Below, piece after piece: positions 12,401 through 24,400 of a stretch of DNA of 64,000 nucleotides. Source of the stretch: Hydractinia symbiolongicarpus (taxonomy: Eukaryota; Cnidaria; Hydrozoa; Anthoathecata; Hydractiniidae); contig NC_079877.1 in assembly GCF_029227915.1 (NCBI RefSeq), positions 16,974,851-17,038,850 on the forward strand. The letters are read 5' to 3'. The notes under the pieces are model-generated. The model did not search any database. It saw nothing but the letters and a program-made list of their open reading frames with translations, and had not been told where the DNA came from. The translations under genes were made by a program, and so were the position numbers. Positions within the stretch are counted from its first letter, which is position 1. Each line of letters starts with the position of its first letter.

Positions 12401-15400
12401 GATTAGTTCAAAATGTTCTTTCATTTTGATCATAGTGAAATACAGAGTACAAATCTGGTAATCCAAACACGCAAGAGACATGCAAGTTGTCAAATTAATT
12501 AGCAGAAAATACACCAGATAAGCAAGACAATTTACAAAGTACATTTAATGCATTTGAAATTGAATTTGTACTGTATTCCACCTTTCTTTAATCAACAAAT
12601 TGTAAACTTTTTCATTTGTTGCCACGTGTAAATATATTTAAGATTGTTCTGAAAGTATGATTATGTCCCTGCAACTTATGGTTTAAATGTAGATCATTTT
12701 TGTTAAGTTGCGAAAGAATACAAACTATATTTTGTAAGTTAACATCATCCTATATGATTTGATTTCATAATAAGGTAAAGGAATGAAATAAGGAAAGGTT
12801 ACAAAACAGTCAGTGATTAATTTTTTATATTTCAAGAAAACAAATCTTATGGATATTACCATGTAGATCTGATCAGCCATTTGAAAAAGTAATTTAGTGT
12901 TTTAATAGCCATCTTACATTCCAGTGGCAAATTTGTATCATATTGAATAGATTTCATACTCCACAAATCTTTTGCTGTTGAGATGGAAACTTTCTAAGTA
13001 TAGTTTTGCTGCACAGTTTAAGAGTAATTATATCTTGCATAAATATACTTTCAAGGTTTCGTCAACTACTAATAATAAAAATTTAAATGTTGATTGAGGA
13101 TGTTTTATTAATTATTGTCCCTTTCGTTTGCATTGCTTTGAGAAAGAGATGCATAGATGATTTTAGGAAATTAATTTTTAAGTTCCTTAAATTTAATAAA
13201 CTTAATAAATACGTAAACACATGAGTTTGTTTACATACTCAGTAACATCAAGGGAGAAGTTACAGTGGGAAAACCTGATCATTTGCTATAAGAATTTTTA
13301 AAAGCATTAATACTATATGTAGATACTTTTGGTGGATTCTCTTCTTAGTTTTATATTTTGTGTAATCATCAGGCTGTGACATAATCTTGAACGTATCTCT
13401 TAATATTAAAAATGCCAGAAGAGTGCTGGTGTACTGAGTATTTCACGTTTTCCTAAAATGTTATTTTTATTTAGTGACACTTGTAAAATTATGATTTAAA
13501 TGTTTAAAACGTCCTCTAGATGATGCTTGTTAGACCTGGCAATTTGGTGGAAATGGTCGGTTCATTACTGTTATGTTTCTCCAGTAACAGTAAATCCTTT
13601 TCCCAGGACAATTTCGTCAACATATTATGATAAAATTATTACTGTTTTGGCCAACTGAGCTGAGAAAGCTCATTGATCCAAAAGTGTAATAAGGGAAGGA
13701 GAACATTACTACAATTTTAGGCATTTTGTTGTTCACATGAGCGTTGCAGAGCGGTAAGAAAAAATCATTTGCCTAGACTTGGCAATTTTCCAGTTATATT
13801 TGTGATTGGTAACTCTATAACTGGTGTGTAAAATTAACTTTTCTGCTTATAAATGCCTTTTAGCAATTGCTTAAATATACTAGTGATTACAGATGGCCAT
13901 AGGTTTTTAAGCTTAAAATGGGTGGAAGAATTAGAGGCAGTTTAGGTTCTACAAAAAGTTGGTTTGATTGAGTAATCTCTTGATGTGATCTAAACTTGAC
14001 TTTTTTTCTTGTATAGTGCGTCGCCAACTACAAGAACTTAAAATGGAAATTTGTAAGCAATGCAAGAAAAATTTCGAGCTAGAAAAAGAAGTTGGATTTT
14101 TTGACCAAAGGATAGCACTTTTAATTAACCATAAAATTACAGTGGAGGTAATAGTCCATGTAGTTATGTTAGGCTGCAGTTAGTTAATAGTTATTCATCA
14201 TCAAACACATGGGGAAAATTTTAGTAGCATGCATATGTTTGAGGATGAATAAACTATTAAATAACTGCAGTCTTATATTTTTATGTGTCTTGACTCATGC
14301 TTTAATCTAACAATACCAAATTTACCTAGGAGTTTCCCGACAATATAACATTTGGTGAACACAGACTGGGTGCATTAAAAGATGATCTGCAGAAACGGGT
14401 AAGAAAATATTTTTTTATGTAATTTAAAACCCCAAATTATATGAGAATAATTTGTTAGTTAAAAAATAATTTAAGTGAAAAAGGAATTTGATTAAGCTAG
14501 AAAGCTAGGTGTTTATTAGCAGTCAGGATGTTAAATTGGTTTAGTTTTTAAAGGTATGCTACAAAAGATTTTATTCTAAACGAACAATTTAGGTTTGATA
14601 GTTGCACATCATATGTTACAGAAATATTTTATGATAGCTTTTATGTTTAATTTTTTAATTTTGTAAATATCACCAACATACAAGCTTGTTTTTTTTTAAC
14701 TTTTTTCATGTAGAAGTTCTATTTACATGTGACATGCCTGACAAAATTATGTATCTCGAATTATGAAAAGCTTACATGGATTCCCTTACAGATAAAAACA
14801 TGTTGTGTGAGTATAACTGTCATCATTCTCGGCTTAACGTCTGTTTTCCATGCTAGCATGGGTTGGACGGGGTATATTAATGACCCTCTTCCAATCTGAT
14901 CTAGACTGTGTTAGATCTAAACTCACCTTCCTCTGTATCAAGTCTGTCCTTATAACCTCCTACCAAGTCTTTCTCGGTCTGCCTCTTGGCTTTGCCCCAG
15001 GAACCATCAAGTCTCTACACTTTCTTATCCAATTATCCTCCTCCATTCTTTCCAAGTACCCCAGCCAATTCAATCTTCTTATCTGAATAACATCTTTAAT
15101 TCTACGGAGACTTACCCTGCTTCTTAGCTCATCTGAACTCTTTCTGTCTCTCAGACTGGCGTTACACATCCACCTAACCATTCTCATATCATTCCTTTCT
15201 AAACGGTGAAGATCTTCCTGCTTCACTGCCCATGTCTCACTACCGTACAACATAACACTTTTTACACAGGCCTCATACAACCTATTTTTTACCTCAATAT
15301 ACAGGACTCTGCTAGTCAACAAAGGAAGTAACTCTCTGAACTTTTTCCAAGCAGAACCCATCCTGCAAGTAACACTTCTTCCAACACCCCCTTCACTGCC

Positions 15401-18400
15401 AAACATATCACCTAAGTAACAGAAGTTCTCAACTATCTCTAACGAGCCACTGTTGTACATCATTAAAGCTGGAAATACTTCATTCTCTATAATCCCACCT
15501 TTGCAACGCTTGCATACAAACTGAATGTCAGCTCTTAACCTTCCACTAATACTACTGCACTTCTTATGTACCCAATGCTTGCAAGTCTGACAAAAAATTG
15601 AGTTACTACCAACCCCTTTCCTGCAAACTCCACAAGGCCACTTTCCAACTACAAGGTCACACTTGGCTGCAATGCTACTAATCATGACTTTAGACTTTGC
15701 TGTGTTTATCTTTAGCCCTTTCTCTTCTAGTCCTTTCTTCCACTTCTCAAACTTTTCAATTAATTCTTCCATCGACTCTGCTATGAGAACCAAATCATCT
15801 GCATACAATAACTCCCATAGACAACCTGTTCTGAACTCCATCGACAGCGCTTCTAAGACTAGAACAAACAACAAAGGACTAAGTACAGAACCCTGATGTA
15901 CACCAACATTTACACTAAATTCATCACTAAGTGAATCGTTAATCCTGACACGACTTCTAGCATTGCTGTACATAGACTGTACCATCGTAACTAGCCACTC
16001 ATCCACACCTAATTTTCTCATAGCCCACCAAATAACTTTATGTGGCACTCTATCAAAAGCTTTCTCTAAATCTACAAAAGCAAAATAGAGATTCTTTCTC
16101 TTTCCTAAATTCTTTTCCTGAAGCTGTCTGAGTAAAAATATTGCATCTGTAGTGCCACGCCCTGGAACAAAAGCAAATTGCATCTTGTCTATATCAATTC
16201 TTTCTCTAAGTAACTTATCAATCACTCTTTTAATAACTTTCATTACTTGATCAACCAACTTCAAACCTCTGTAGTTACCCCTTTCTAATGCATCACCCTT
16301 GCCCTTAAAACAATTCACTATTACTCGGAATAGCACCATCCTTTATAATCTGGTTAGCAAGACTTGTAATAAGCTCAACCCCAATATATCCAGATGCTTT
16401 TACCATTTCTGCAACAATACCTGATACTCCTGCAGCCTTGCCAATCTTCAATTTCCTAATAGCCTCCACTACCCATTCTGTCTTGATCTTCATAGCTGGC
16501 CCTTCTACAACATCATCATCAGACAAATTATCCTCGTCCCAATCAAACTCAGTGTTAAGCAACTTCTGATAATGATTCTTCCAAGTTACCTTTTTCTCCT
16601 CATTTGTGCTAGCCAAAACACCTTCATCATTACGTACACACTTCTCACCTACAACATCTTGATTAGTCTTCTTCATTTGCTTTGCTATCTTGAATACCTC
16701 TTGCGCTGGTCTTCTCTTCTTAACACATGTGCAAATCTGTTTCTCTCTGCTTCTGATTTTGCCTTATACACTGCTGTACGAGCACGACGCTTAGCTTCTA
16801 AGTAAATATTTTTACTACCACCTGACTTCCACTCTTTCCAAAGTTTCCTCTTTTCCTTTATACACTGGTCAACCTCATTATTCCACCACCAGGTCTGTCT
16901 ATGTCTAGCTGGTCCTTTCGTCCACCCACAGGTATCATCAGAAGCTTCTAGAAGACAATTCTTCAAAGTAGTCCAAGTACTTTCAACATTGTCACTATCA
17001 CATTGACTATTGTGGGCTAACTGCTGAACTTTTTAGCTAGGTAACGGTCTGACGATGCTCACACCTGACATCTGTCCTACCGTGCACGACACCTTCACTC
17101 CTTAGAGTTCCAGCCCTGTTTACGCAGATTGTCTGATCAACTATTTTTATGGCCATTACTAAAGAGTTTTGGCATTGTTTTACAGCTGGATGCCCTTCCT
17201 ACCGCCAACTGTTCACAGACCGGACTGGGTGTTTTTTAAAGTGACACCATCACTATGTGGCATTTCATGGGACTTCCACAATCGCCCCTTTAAACTAAGG
17301 TATGGTGGAGGACGTTCAACTCCTCTCTTGTCTCTTAAAGAGACCCTTCACCTCACTGTATCTAATGCAAAAGAAAATGAGAAAAAAGTTATTATTAAAA
17401 TATAAACACTTTTTTGATAAGGTGTGACATAAAAGCCCAAGATTTAAAGAATGTAAAATGTAAAAGATACTGGCACAAATTTAAAATCGAAAAACTCTGG
17501 AATTAACTTTAGGGTAACAGGTTATTCATAGTTAAAAACTGAAAAAAACCTTTGTTGGGTGATTTAGGGGAAACCAACAAATATAACGTTTTACCACAAC
17601 TTGATGATAAGTATGTTCAAGTACCTAATTCTCTATGCCTACTCAAGTTAAATTCTGGTAAAAATTAAAAAAAAATTGTATAGTACAGAAAATATGGAAA
17701 TGTGCGTTTGAGTCAAATTCTTGAAACTGAACCACTGAGCTTTGTTGCTGTGTTATAGGAAGGAATGTTCTTGGTAGGGTGATAGCAGAGTAGTTACAGA
17801 CTAGTCTAGCTCAACAACGTCATTTACATAGTCTGTCCAATACACACTGGATAGTAGTTTTTAACCAAAATTCGTGATAACAAAGAATTCCTTTCTGTCT
17901 GTAATTGATGATATGTAGCAGATTTACTGATTAAAAATAATAAAGTAGAATGTTTTTAGTGTTTTGGGAATTTATTCTTCTTGCTACAAACGGAACCAAA
18001 ATACCTCGCAAAACTCACACGATCAGTTGCTCCAACAGAAATAGATGGTAAATTGTTTTAAACATCACATTTTGATAATCATCACACCTCAGGATTTTTA
18101 TGCAGACTATTTTTAATTTTCTATCTCTCTGTTGCAGAGCTTCTACAGATTGTTATGTTCAGTTTATATGGAAATCAATATGAAGCCAGAGAAGAACATC
18201 TACTACTTAAAATGTTTGAAGTAAGCATAGAGTTAATAGCAATTTTTAAAACGTGTGATCAGAATGTTCATTCAAATTTAACGGTCACTTGTTAACAAAA
18301 TTTGAGTTAAAAGCAAGATGTTTGAACACAAGAAAATATTATATTATGATGGTTTATTAGGTAACAAATTATCAGCTGTACTTTTTACTTTCAGCTGTCT

Positions 18401-21400
18401 CTTTGATAACTTGTGACTGATGAAAGATTTTGACCCCTGCGTTATGATACCTATGATAGTTCTGACTTTTTACTCACCAGCCCATATTTTGACCATCTTA
18501 GTGGACCCCTTGCTAAAATCAATATTGTTTACATGCTTTTTAGCTTGCACTCCAAATGGAGTTTGATGAGACTGATGAGTTTGGGAGTTTGATGCGTGCC
18601 AACACTGCAATATCAAGAATGATGTCTACATATACAAGGTATAAATTATCAGGTCCATTTTTCTGTTCAATCACGCTCTCTGTGCTGCTAACTTCTCATA
18701 ACTTGCTTCGCTTTGTTTACTAGACGGGGACCAGGTGCAGAGTATTTAAAAGAGACACTACAAGAAATTGTGGAAGATTTAAATGCAAATATGGACCTTA
18801 ATTTGGAAGTGAATCCAGTGAAAGTGTACTGTGCCGTACATCATGTTATCGATGACGAGCAAAATAATATAACAATGGAACGTGCTTTAAAAGATCCAAA
18901 AGTTGCAGACGTTATAAATTATAGACTTAAAGGACTTGAGGAAATCACATCTAGATTTTTCGATGCTATAATTTCTTCATTAGATTACGTTCCTTATGGA
19001 ATTAGATGGCTGTGTAAAGCTATATATCAACTTTGTCGTGTAAGTGAAAAACCAGTCCCAATTTTGTTTGAAACCAACTAAAAAGCATTTGAACGTTTGT
19101 AATCAGTGTCTAACCAGTTGATGATTGTTTTTTTTGTTTTGTTTTAGGAAAAATTTCCGGAGATACCTGTTGAAAACATAACTGGTTTGATTGGTGGTTT
19201 CTTTTTGCTGAGGTTTCTCAATCCTGCCATTGTTTCACCACACAGTAAGTTTTTCTACACTGAAACTAAATGCCTTGCCTGCTTGGGTATATCTGTTTAT
19301 ATAATTGACACTTATTTTTTCATTAGACCACATGCTTTTGAATTCCCAACCTAGAGCTGCTATGAGAAGAAATTTTGTATTGGTAAGAAAAGTTTATTCA
19401 ACTTGTATGTAAACAAAGGCTTTGGTGAAAACAAATTTGATATTTTAGCATTACGTTTTTGTAGTTTATGAAACGATTTATGGCAGACATTTTGAGGAAC
19501 CATCTGACCTTACTTTATAGATTGCAAAGTTACTTCAAGCTATCAGCAACAAAGGTGCCTCACAAGTACTAAAAGAAGTGTATATGAAGCCACTACAACA
19601 GTTTGTGGCATCGAGGCAAGATTCTCTACAGGTGAGTCTAGTGATGGGATTATGGATATTTCAAGTTCCTCAGAATTGTGTTGTGTTTAAACCGTAATGT
19701 ACCCAATTGTTATTAAAAAATTATTGTTTCTTTCTTTGTATTTAGCATTTTCTGCATAAATTATGTGATGTGGACGATTTTCACTCTTACCTTGAGGTAC
19801 AGTTTGTGTTTTTGCAGAGAATTTTTACCTATTTATAGCTAACGTGTTGTTGTAAACGTTTGTGGCTAAAGGAATTATAATCCATTTGATACAAAAAACC
19901 TACAAGAAACAACAGACCACGTTCAAACCTTTAAAATAAAAACTCCCTTTCATGAACGGACTGCATTTTTTATAAGGCGCAATACGTTTTGCACGTGTTT
20001 ATGCTCAAGTCGCATTGTTAGATTTTATGTTATTGTTTACATTTTACAGATTGAGCAGTATCTGTCGCTTCCTAAAGATATGACGATCTGCATCACGCTC
20101 AAAGAAATGTACAGACTTCATGAACTACTCTGCAAATATCAAGACTTTCTAGTAAGTTCTGGAAGCAACTTTTAATATAATTTGGTAGCTCAAAGAAATG
20201 TATTTTTCTTTCTAAGAAACACTGATCTGATTATTTCGGTTTTTAGACAACATTTTCTTTCATATTTATTTCGAACTTACTGGAAAGGACTTCTTTAAAT
20301 TTATTTTACTTGAAAATCTATCACACTCTTTTTTAAACAGAGTGTCAAAATTTAAACATTCGTCCCAAATATTGCCAGAAGATTAAACAATTGCTAAAAA
20401 AATTTGTCTACACGGTAAGTTTTAAATAATAGCATAAATAAATTCGTACTTTGAAAAAAAGCAGTCCACCTATATCAGTGAATAAACAATTTTTAGGTGC
20501 TATTTTTCCCTAAGTAGCTAAGCAATGCGTGAGACGAAGTGTAAAAAAGCAATTGTTTATATACAATCAAAGCAAATAGTAAATTTCTTTTACGTGGAGT
20601 GTCATATAAAACACACTTTTCCACAGAAGTAAATCCCAGGTTACCCAATAGGTATTAATTTTTCGCGGCATAATTTTTTTGCGGATTCGTTAGTAGAATA
20701 AAGCTAGTTAAATTCTTAAACTTGTGTTATTATCCTTCTTGATCGTTATCCGCAAATGATGCTTAACAATTTATTTATGTTTTTATTACTTGAATTATTA
20801 CCACTTTCAAATAATAAAACAAGAATGATCTAATTAGCAGAACAGTACAATTAATTTGTAAAAAAATATCACAAACCTGTCCTTTTAGTGCAGCCCTTAA
20901 ACCTCACAAATCAAGTCCCAATGCAATTCTTTTTTCTCCATTTTGCTTAGGTTGTTGGATTTCTCATACTTTAAAGTGTAAACGACTAGAGTTTCTTATA
21001 ATCCAATTTCCTATAAGAACCTCTTCTTTGGTCTTATTCCTGAACTTCCCAGCATCCTGTTTAGCATGTGTTTTGACGTCCTGTTTGTAGATTGTGGAAG
21101 ATAATGACAAGTTAACAGTGTTGTTAGAAGAACTGGGCGTTCCTGTCCCTTCGTCCTTCGTCCAAGAGAACGTGAGTGTGGACGTGAACCTATTGAGTCG
21201 TTGGGACGTCACCACTAACTTGAAGAATGAAGTGTCTGACTTTGATCGGACGTCAGAGCGAGGCATCAAAGCATTACGTCAACAATGTCGGAAGATTCTT
21301 ACTCGTCTTCTTAGCACAGTAAGTAAAGAGATCTACCCTTTTTGTAGTAAGTAGAGAGATACTACCCTTTTTGTAGTAAGTAAAGAGATACTACCCTTTT

Positions 21401-24400
21401 GTAGTAAGTAGTAAGTTTAGAATGTGTGACCAAGGCAAAAGCAATAACTAGATTATCACACATACAGAAGGACTTTAGCGATATTGTGTTTTTAAAAATT
21501 TTAATTCCTGACTATAAAAGCTCAACGTAAAATTCAATCAGTTTATAAAGTAAAAATAACTTCAAACATTTCGTAATATTATTCCTTTTTTTTATTTTTG
21601 TCAGATCTTCCTCTTTATATACCTTATTGTATTTGCTTATTGTACTTTGACTACCCATACTTAGCAGTGTGCTTCTCTTTTTACCAGGCCCCCTATCTTA
21701 TGCAACAGTTAACACTAAATGACGCGATATCACGTGCCAAGAGCGTGCACGATGAAGAAGTACGAAGACTTGCCACGCTAGCTTCTTCACATCTGGAAGC
21801 GTTACGTCAGAGCGATAGTAGTTATAAAGAGGAAGAATTTTACAATATTGTGAAAGAGGTACGGAGCCGTTATTACGTGGACGAATTTCAGAAACTGCTT
21901 TTTCCTCATATTTGGCAAAAAAATTAACTAAACGAGTTACAGAAAATGTCCTTTTTTAGTGCCTACTGTAACCGCTGCCAAGTCAACGCCCTAGAGTTAA
22001 GGTATTAAAAAAATTCTACCTCCCCTGCTGCACACGATCTCATGGCATTTGTTACCATTACAGGCTTTCTAGTGAATCAGAGAATCCAGGGAATATCAGG
22101 GAATGTCAGGGAAAAGATTTCGTATCGGAGCAAAATCAAGAAATTGCTTCTTCAGTGAAGAGTCTAAAATTCTACTCTTCTTTAGGGCAAAAATCGTGAT
22201 ATTCATTCAGATTTGGCCTTTGTTTACATATGTATCATAATCTTGTCATTCTGAATTTTTTTCTTTTAAATGTTTATTAATATATGGAATCTATACATCG
22301 GAAAGTAAATAATATGTCGTCAACATAGTTACATCGAAAAAACAAGGAAATTTGAGTAGGATTTGGAATCAAAATTAGAAAACATCAAGGAAATATGAGC
22401 AGGATTTGTAATCAAAATTAGGGAAAATCAGGGAAATTTGAGCAGGATTTGGAATCAAAATTAGGGAAAATCAGGGAAATTTGAGCAGGATTTGGAATCA
22501 AAATTAGGGAAATCGTATAGTAAAATCTTTGAGAAGACTTTTTTACCTTTCGCTCGAGAACTAAATGGTAACTAAGCGATAAATTGATTACTTACGGTAA
22601 ATACTATTTAGTAATTTACAGTAACTCAACATAGTTCATCTGAAATTTATTATAATCTGAAAGTTTTACTGTTACTGGGGCAAGACATTTAAAAATAGAA
22701 CAAAAATGTCCTAAGTTGTAATTTTATCTTGACTGCGTGGCAAAGCATTGACGTTAACTTGACAAGGTTAGCTTGTGTTACGTGGGAAATTGTGTGCTTG
22801 TTTTTTCTTTTTTTTATCACCTTGTTTGATATTATTTTGTTTTTAATATATTTTTCTTTGATTCAGCGAGTCATGCAACAAGAATTGCAATACGACCGAA
22901 TGTTGAGAGAATTGAAAGGCTTAAGAAACGTAAAAGAGGTGGGTTTGACTATTAATATGATTATTAGTACTCATAACAGGGTGGAATCGACGAATAAACT
23001 TAAACTAACCAAAAAAATTTTGTGTTTGTTATGTTGAAACTGTTGTTCACTACACACTTTTGCTTTTCACCAAATTTCTAACCAGGCTGGTCATTATTCT
23101 TATTTCACTATTGTTCTCAACAAAAACAAACTATTGTTTTTAACCTGAAATCCCAGCCCCACGTCTTTTAAAGAAAAAACATTAAAGAAAAAGTGTGTAA
23201 TTTTTGCACTTCCAATGTCGAGGACGAGCAAGGTTTTGACTATGATTTCCAACTTTAATATAGCAGTGAAGAAGTGTGAACTGTGTATTGAGTTGTTTTA
23301 GCATCGTAATCAGGAAGACAACAAAATCCTTTGCGACGTCCTTTAAAATGGCAACGGCGACGTCATTACCGGACTATTATGTTTTTTTATTCTTTTAGAC
23401 CTTATCATGGCACGGAGATTTCTTGAGTCAACAGTTGGATGCGTATAAAGGTAGCTTAATTTTGTTAATTTATTTGTGTTGCGAGGACTGGGTAAAAGGC
23501 TGCTGTATTACGTCATGTTTCAGCCATATTGATTCTTTTACTAACATATAGTTTATTGTCACGATCATCAATGAGTTGATTGTTCTTCATAAGGAAGCAA
23601 TCAACAACCACTAGCGATGCTGTCTTCGCCAATATTACTTTCATAAATGACAACCTAAGCGATTAAAGCTCGTTAGTCTTCACGTGTGACCAGTATTGTG
23701 CACACCGCTCTTGATTGCTGTTGGTGGTGATTGCACACCGCTCTTGATTGCTGTTGGTGGTGATTGCACACGGCTTTGAAATACTAAGCTTAAGACATAA
23801 AAAAAATTATTTGTAAACTGTCGACAACGACGAAGTTCTTTGACTTTCCTTTCCTGTGTAACTGGTAGGGTGCCAAACTTGTGGGCGTGCAGACGGGCGC
23901 CCTTCCAACTTGCCAAGATAAAAAAAGATTAGCTTTCTGTTTATTTCATTATTCGAATTTAATTACGCCAAAAATTGGATTATTTTTCGGATTTTTTAAT
24001 AACATAAGTTTTCTTTTGATCTGAAAAACAGTTTGTGCTCACACAAAGAAACGACATTTTTTTATGTGACATATGTCACTTTATTGTGTGTAGAGTCCAT
24101 AAGACGTTGACGTGTTTATCAGCTTTCAAACACCTTTCAAGTTCATCAGAGAATAAAGCATGCTAGCGATTAACTTGTGGAATTAATTTATGCAGTTAGA
24201 TGACTTTTCTGGGGGTTTATTTGCAATCTTTGTTTTCCGGGGGCTATTAGTAATCTTTGTATTTTTTTAAAAAAAGTCTATTTTTTTAGAATACCTTCAA
24301 GCAGTTCGAAACAAAGCTGCTATCAGAGTATGTATTTTGGTTTCTGTATAACGTTGATTTATTGATTTGTGTTTGCGTTTCTCTGTAATGCTTAAGCATA

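Noticed and set aside
14850-17405. Plus-strand frames inside the LINE
   Set aside because: Antisense shadows of the reverse transcriptase region on the minus strand.
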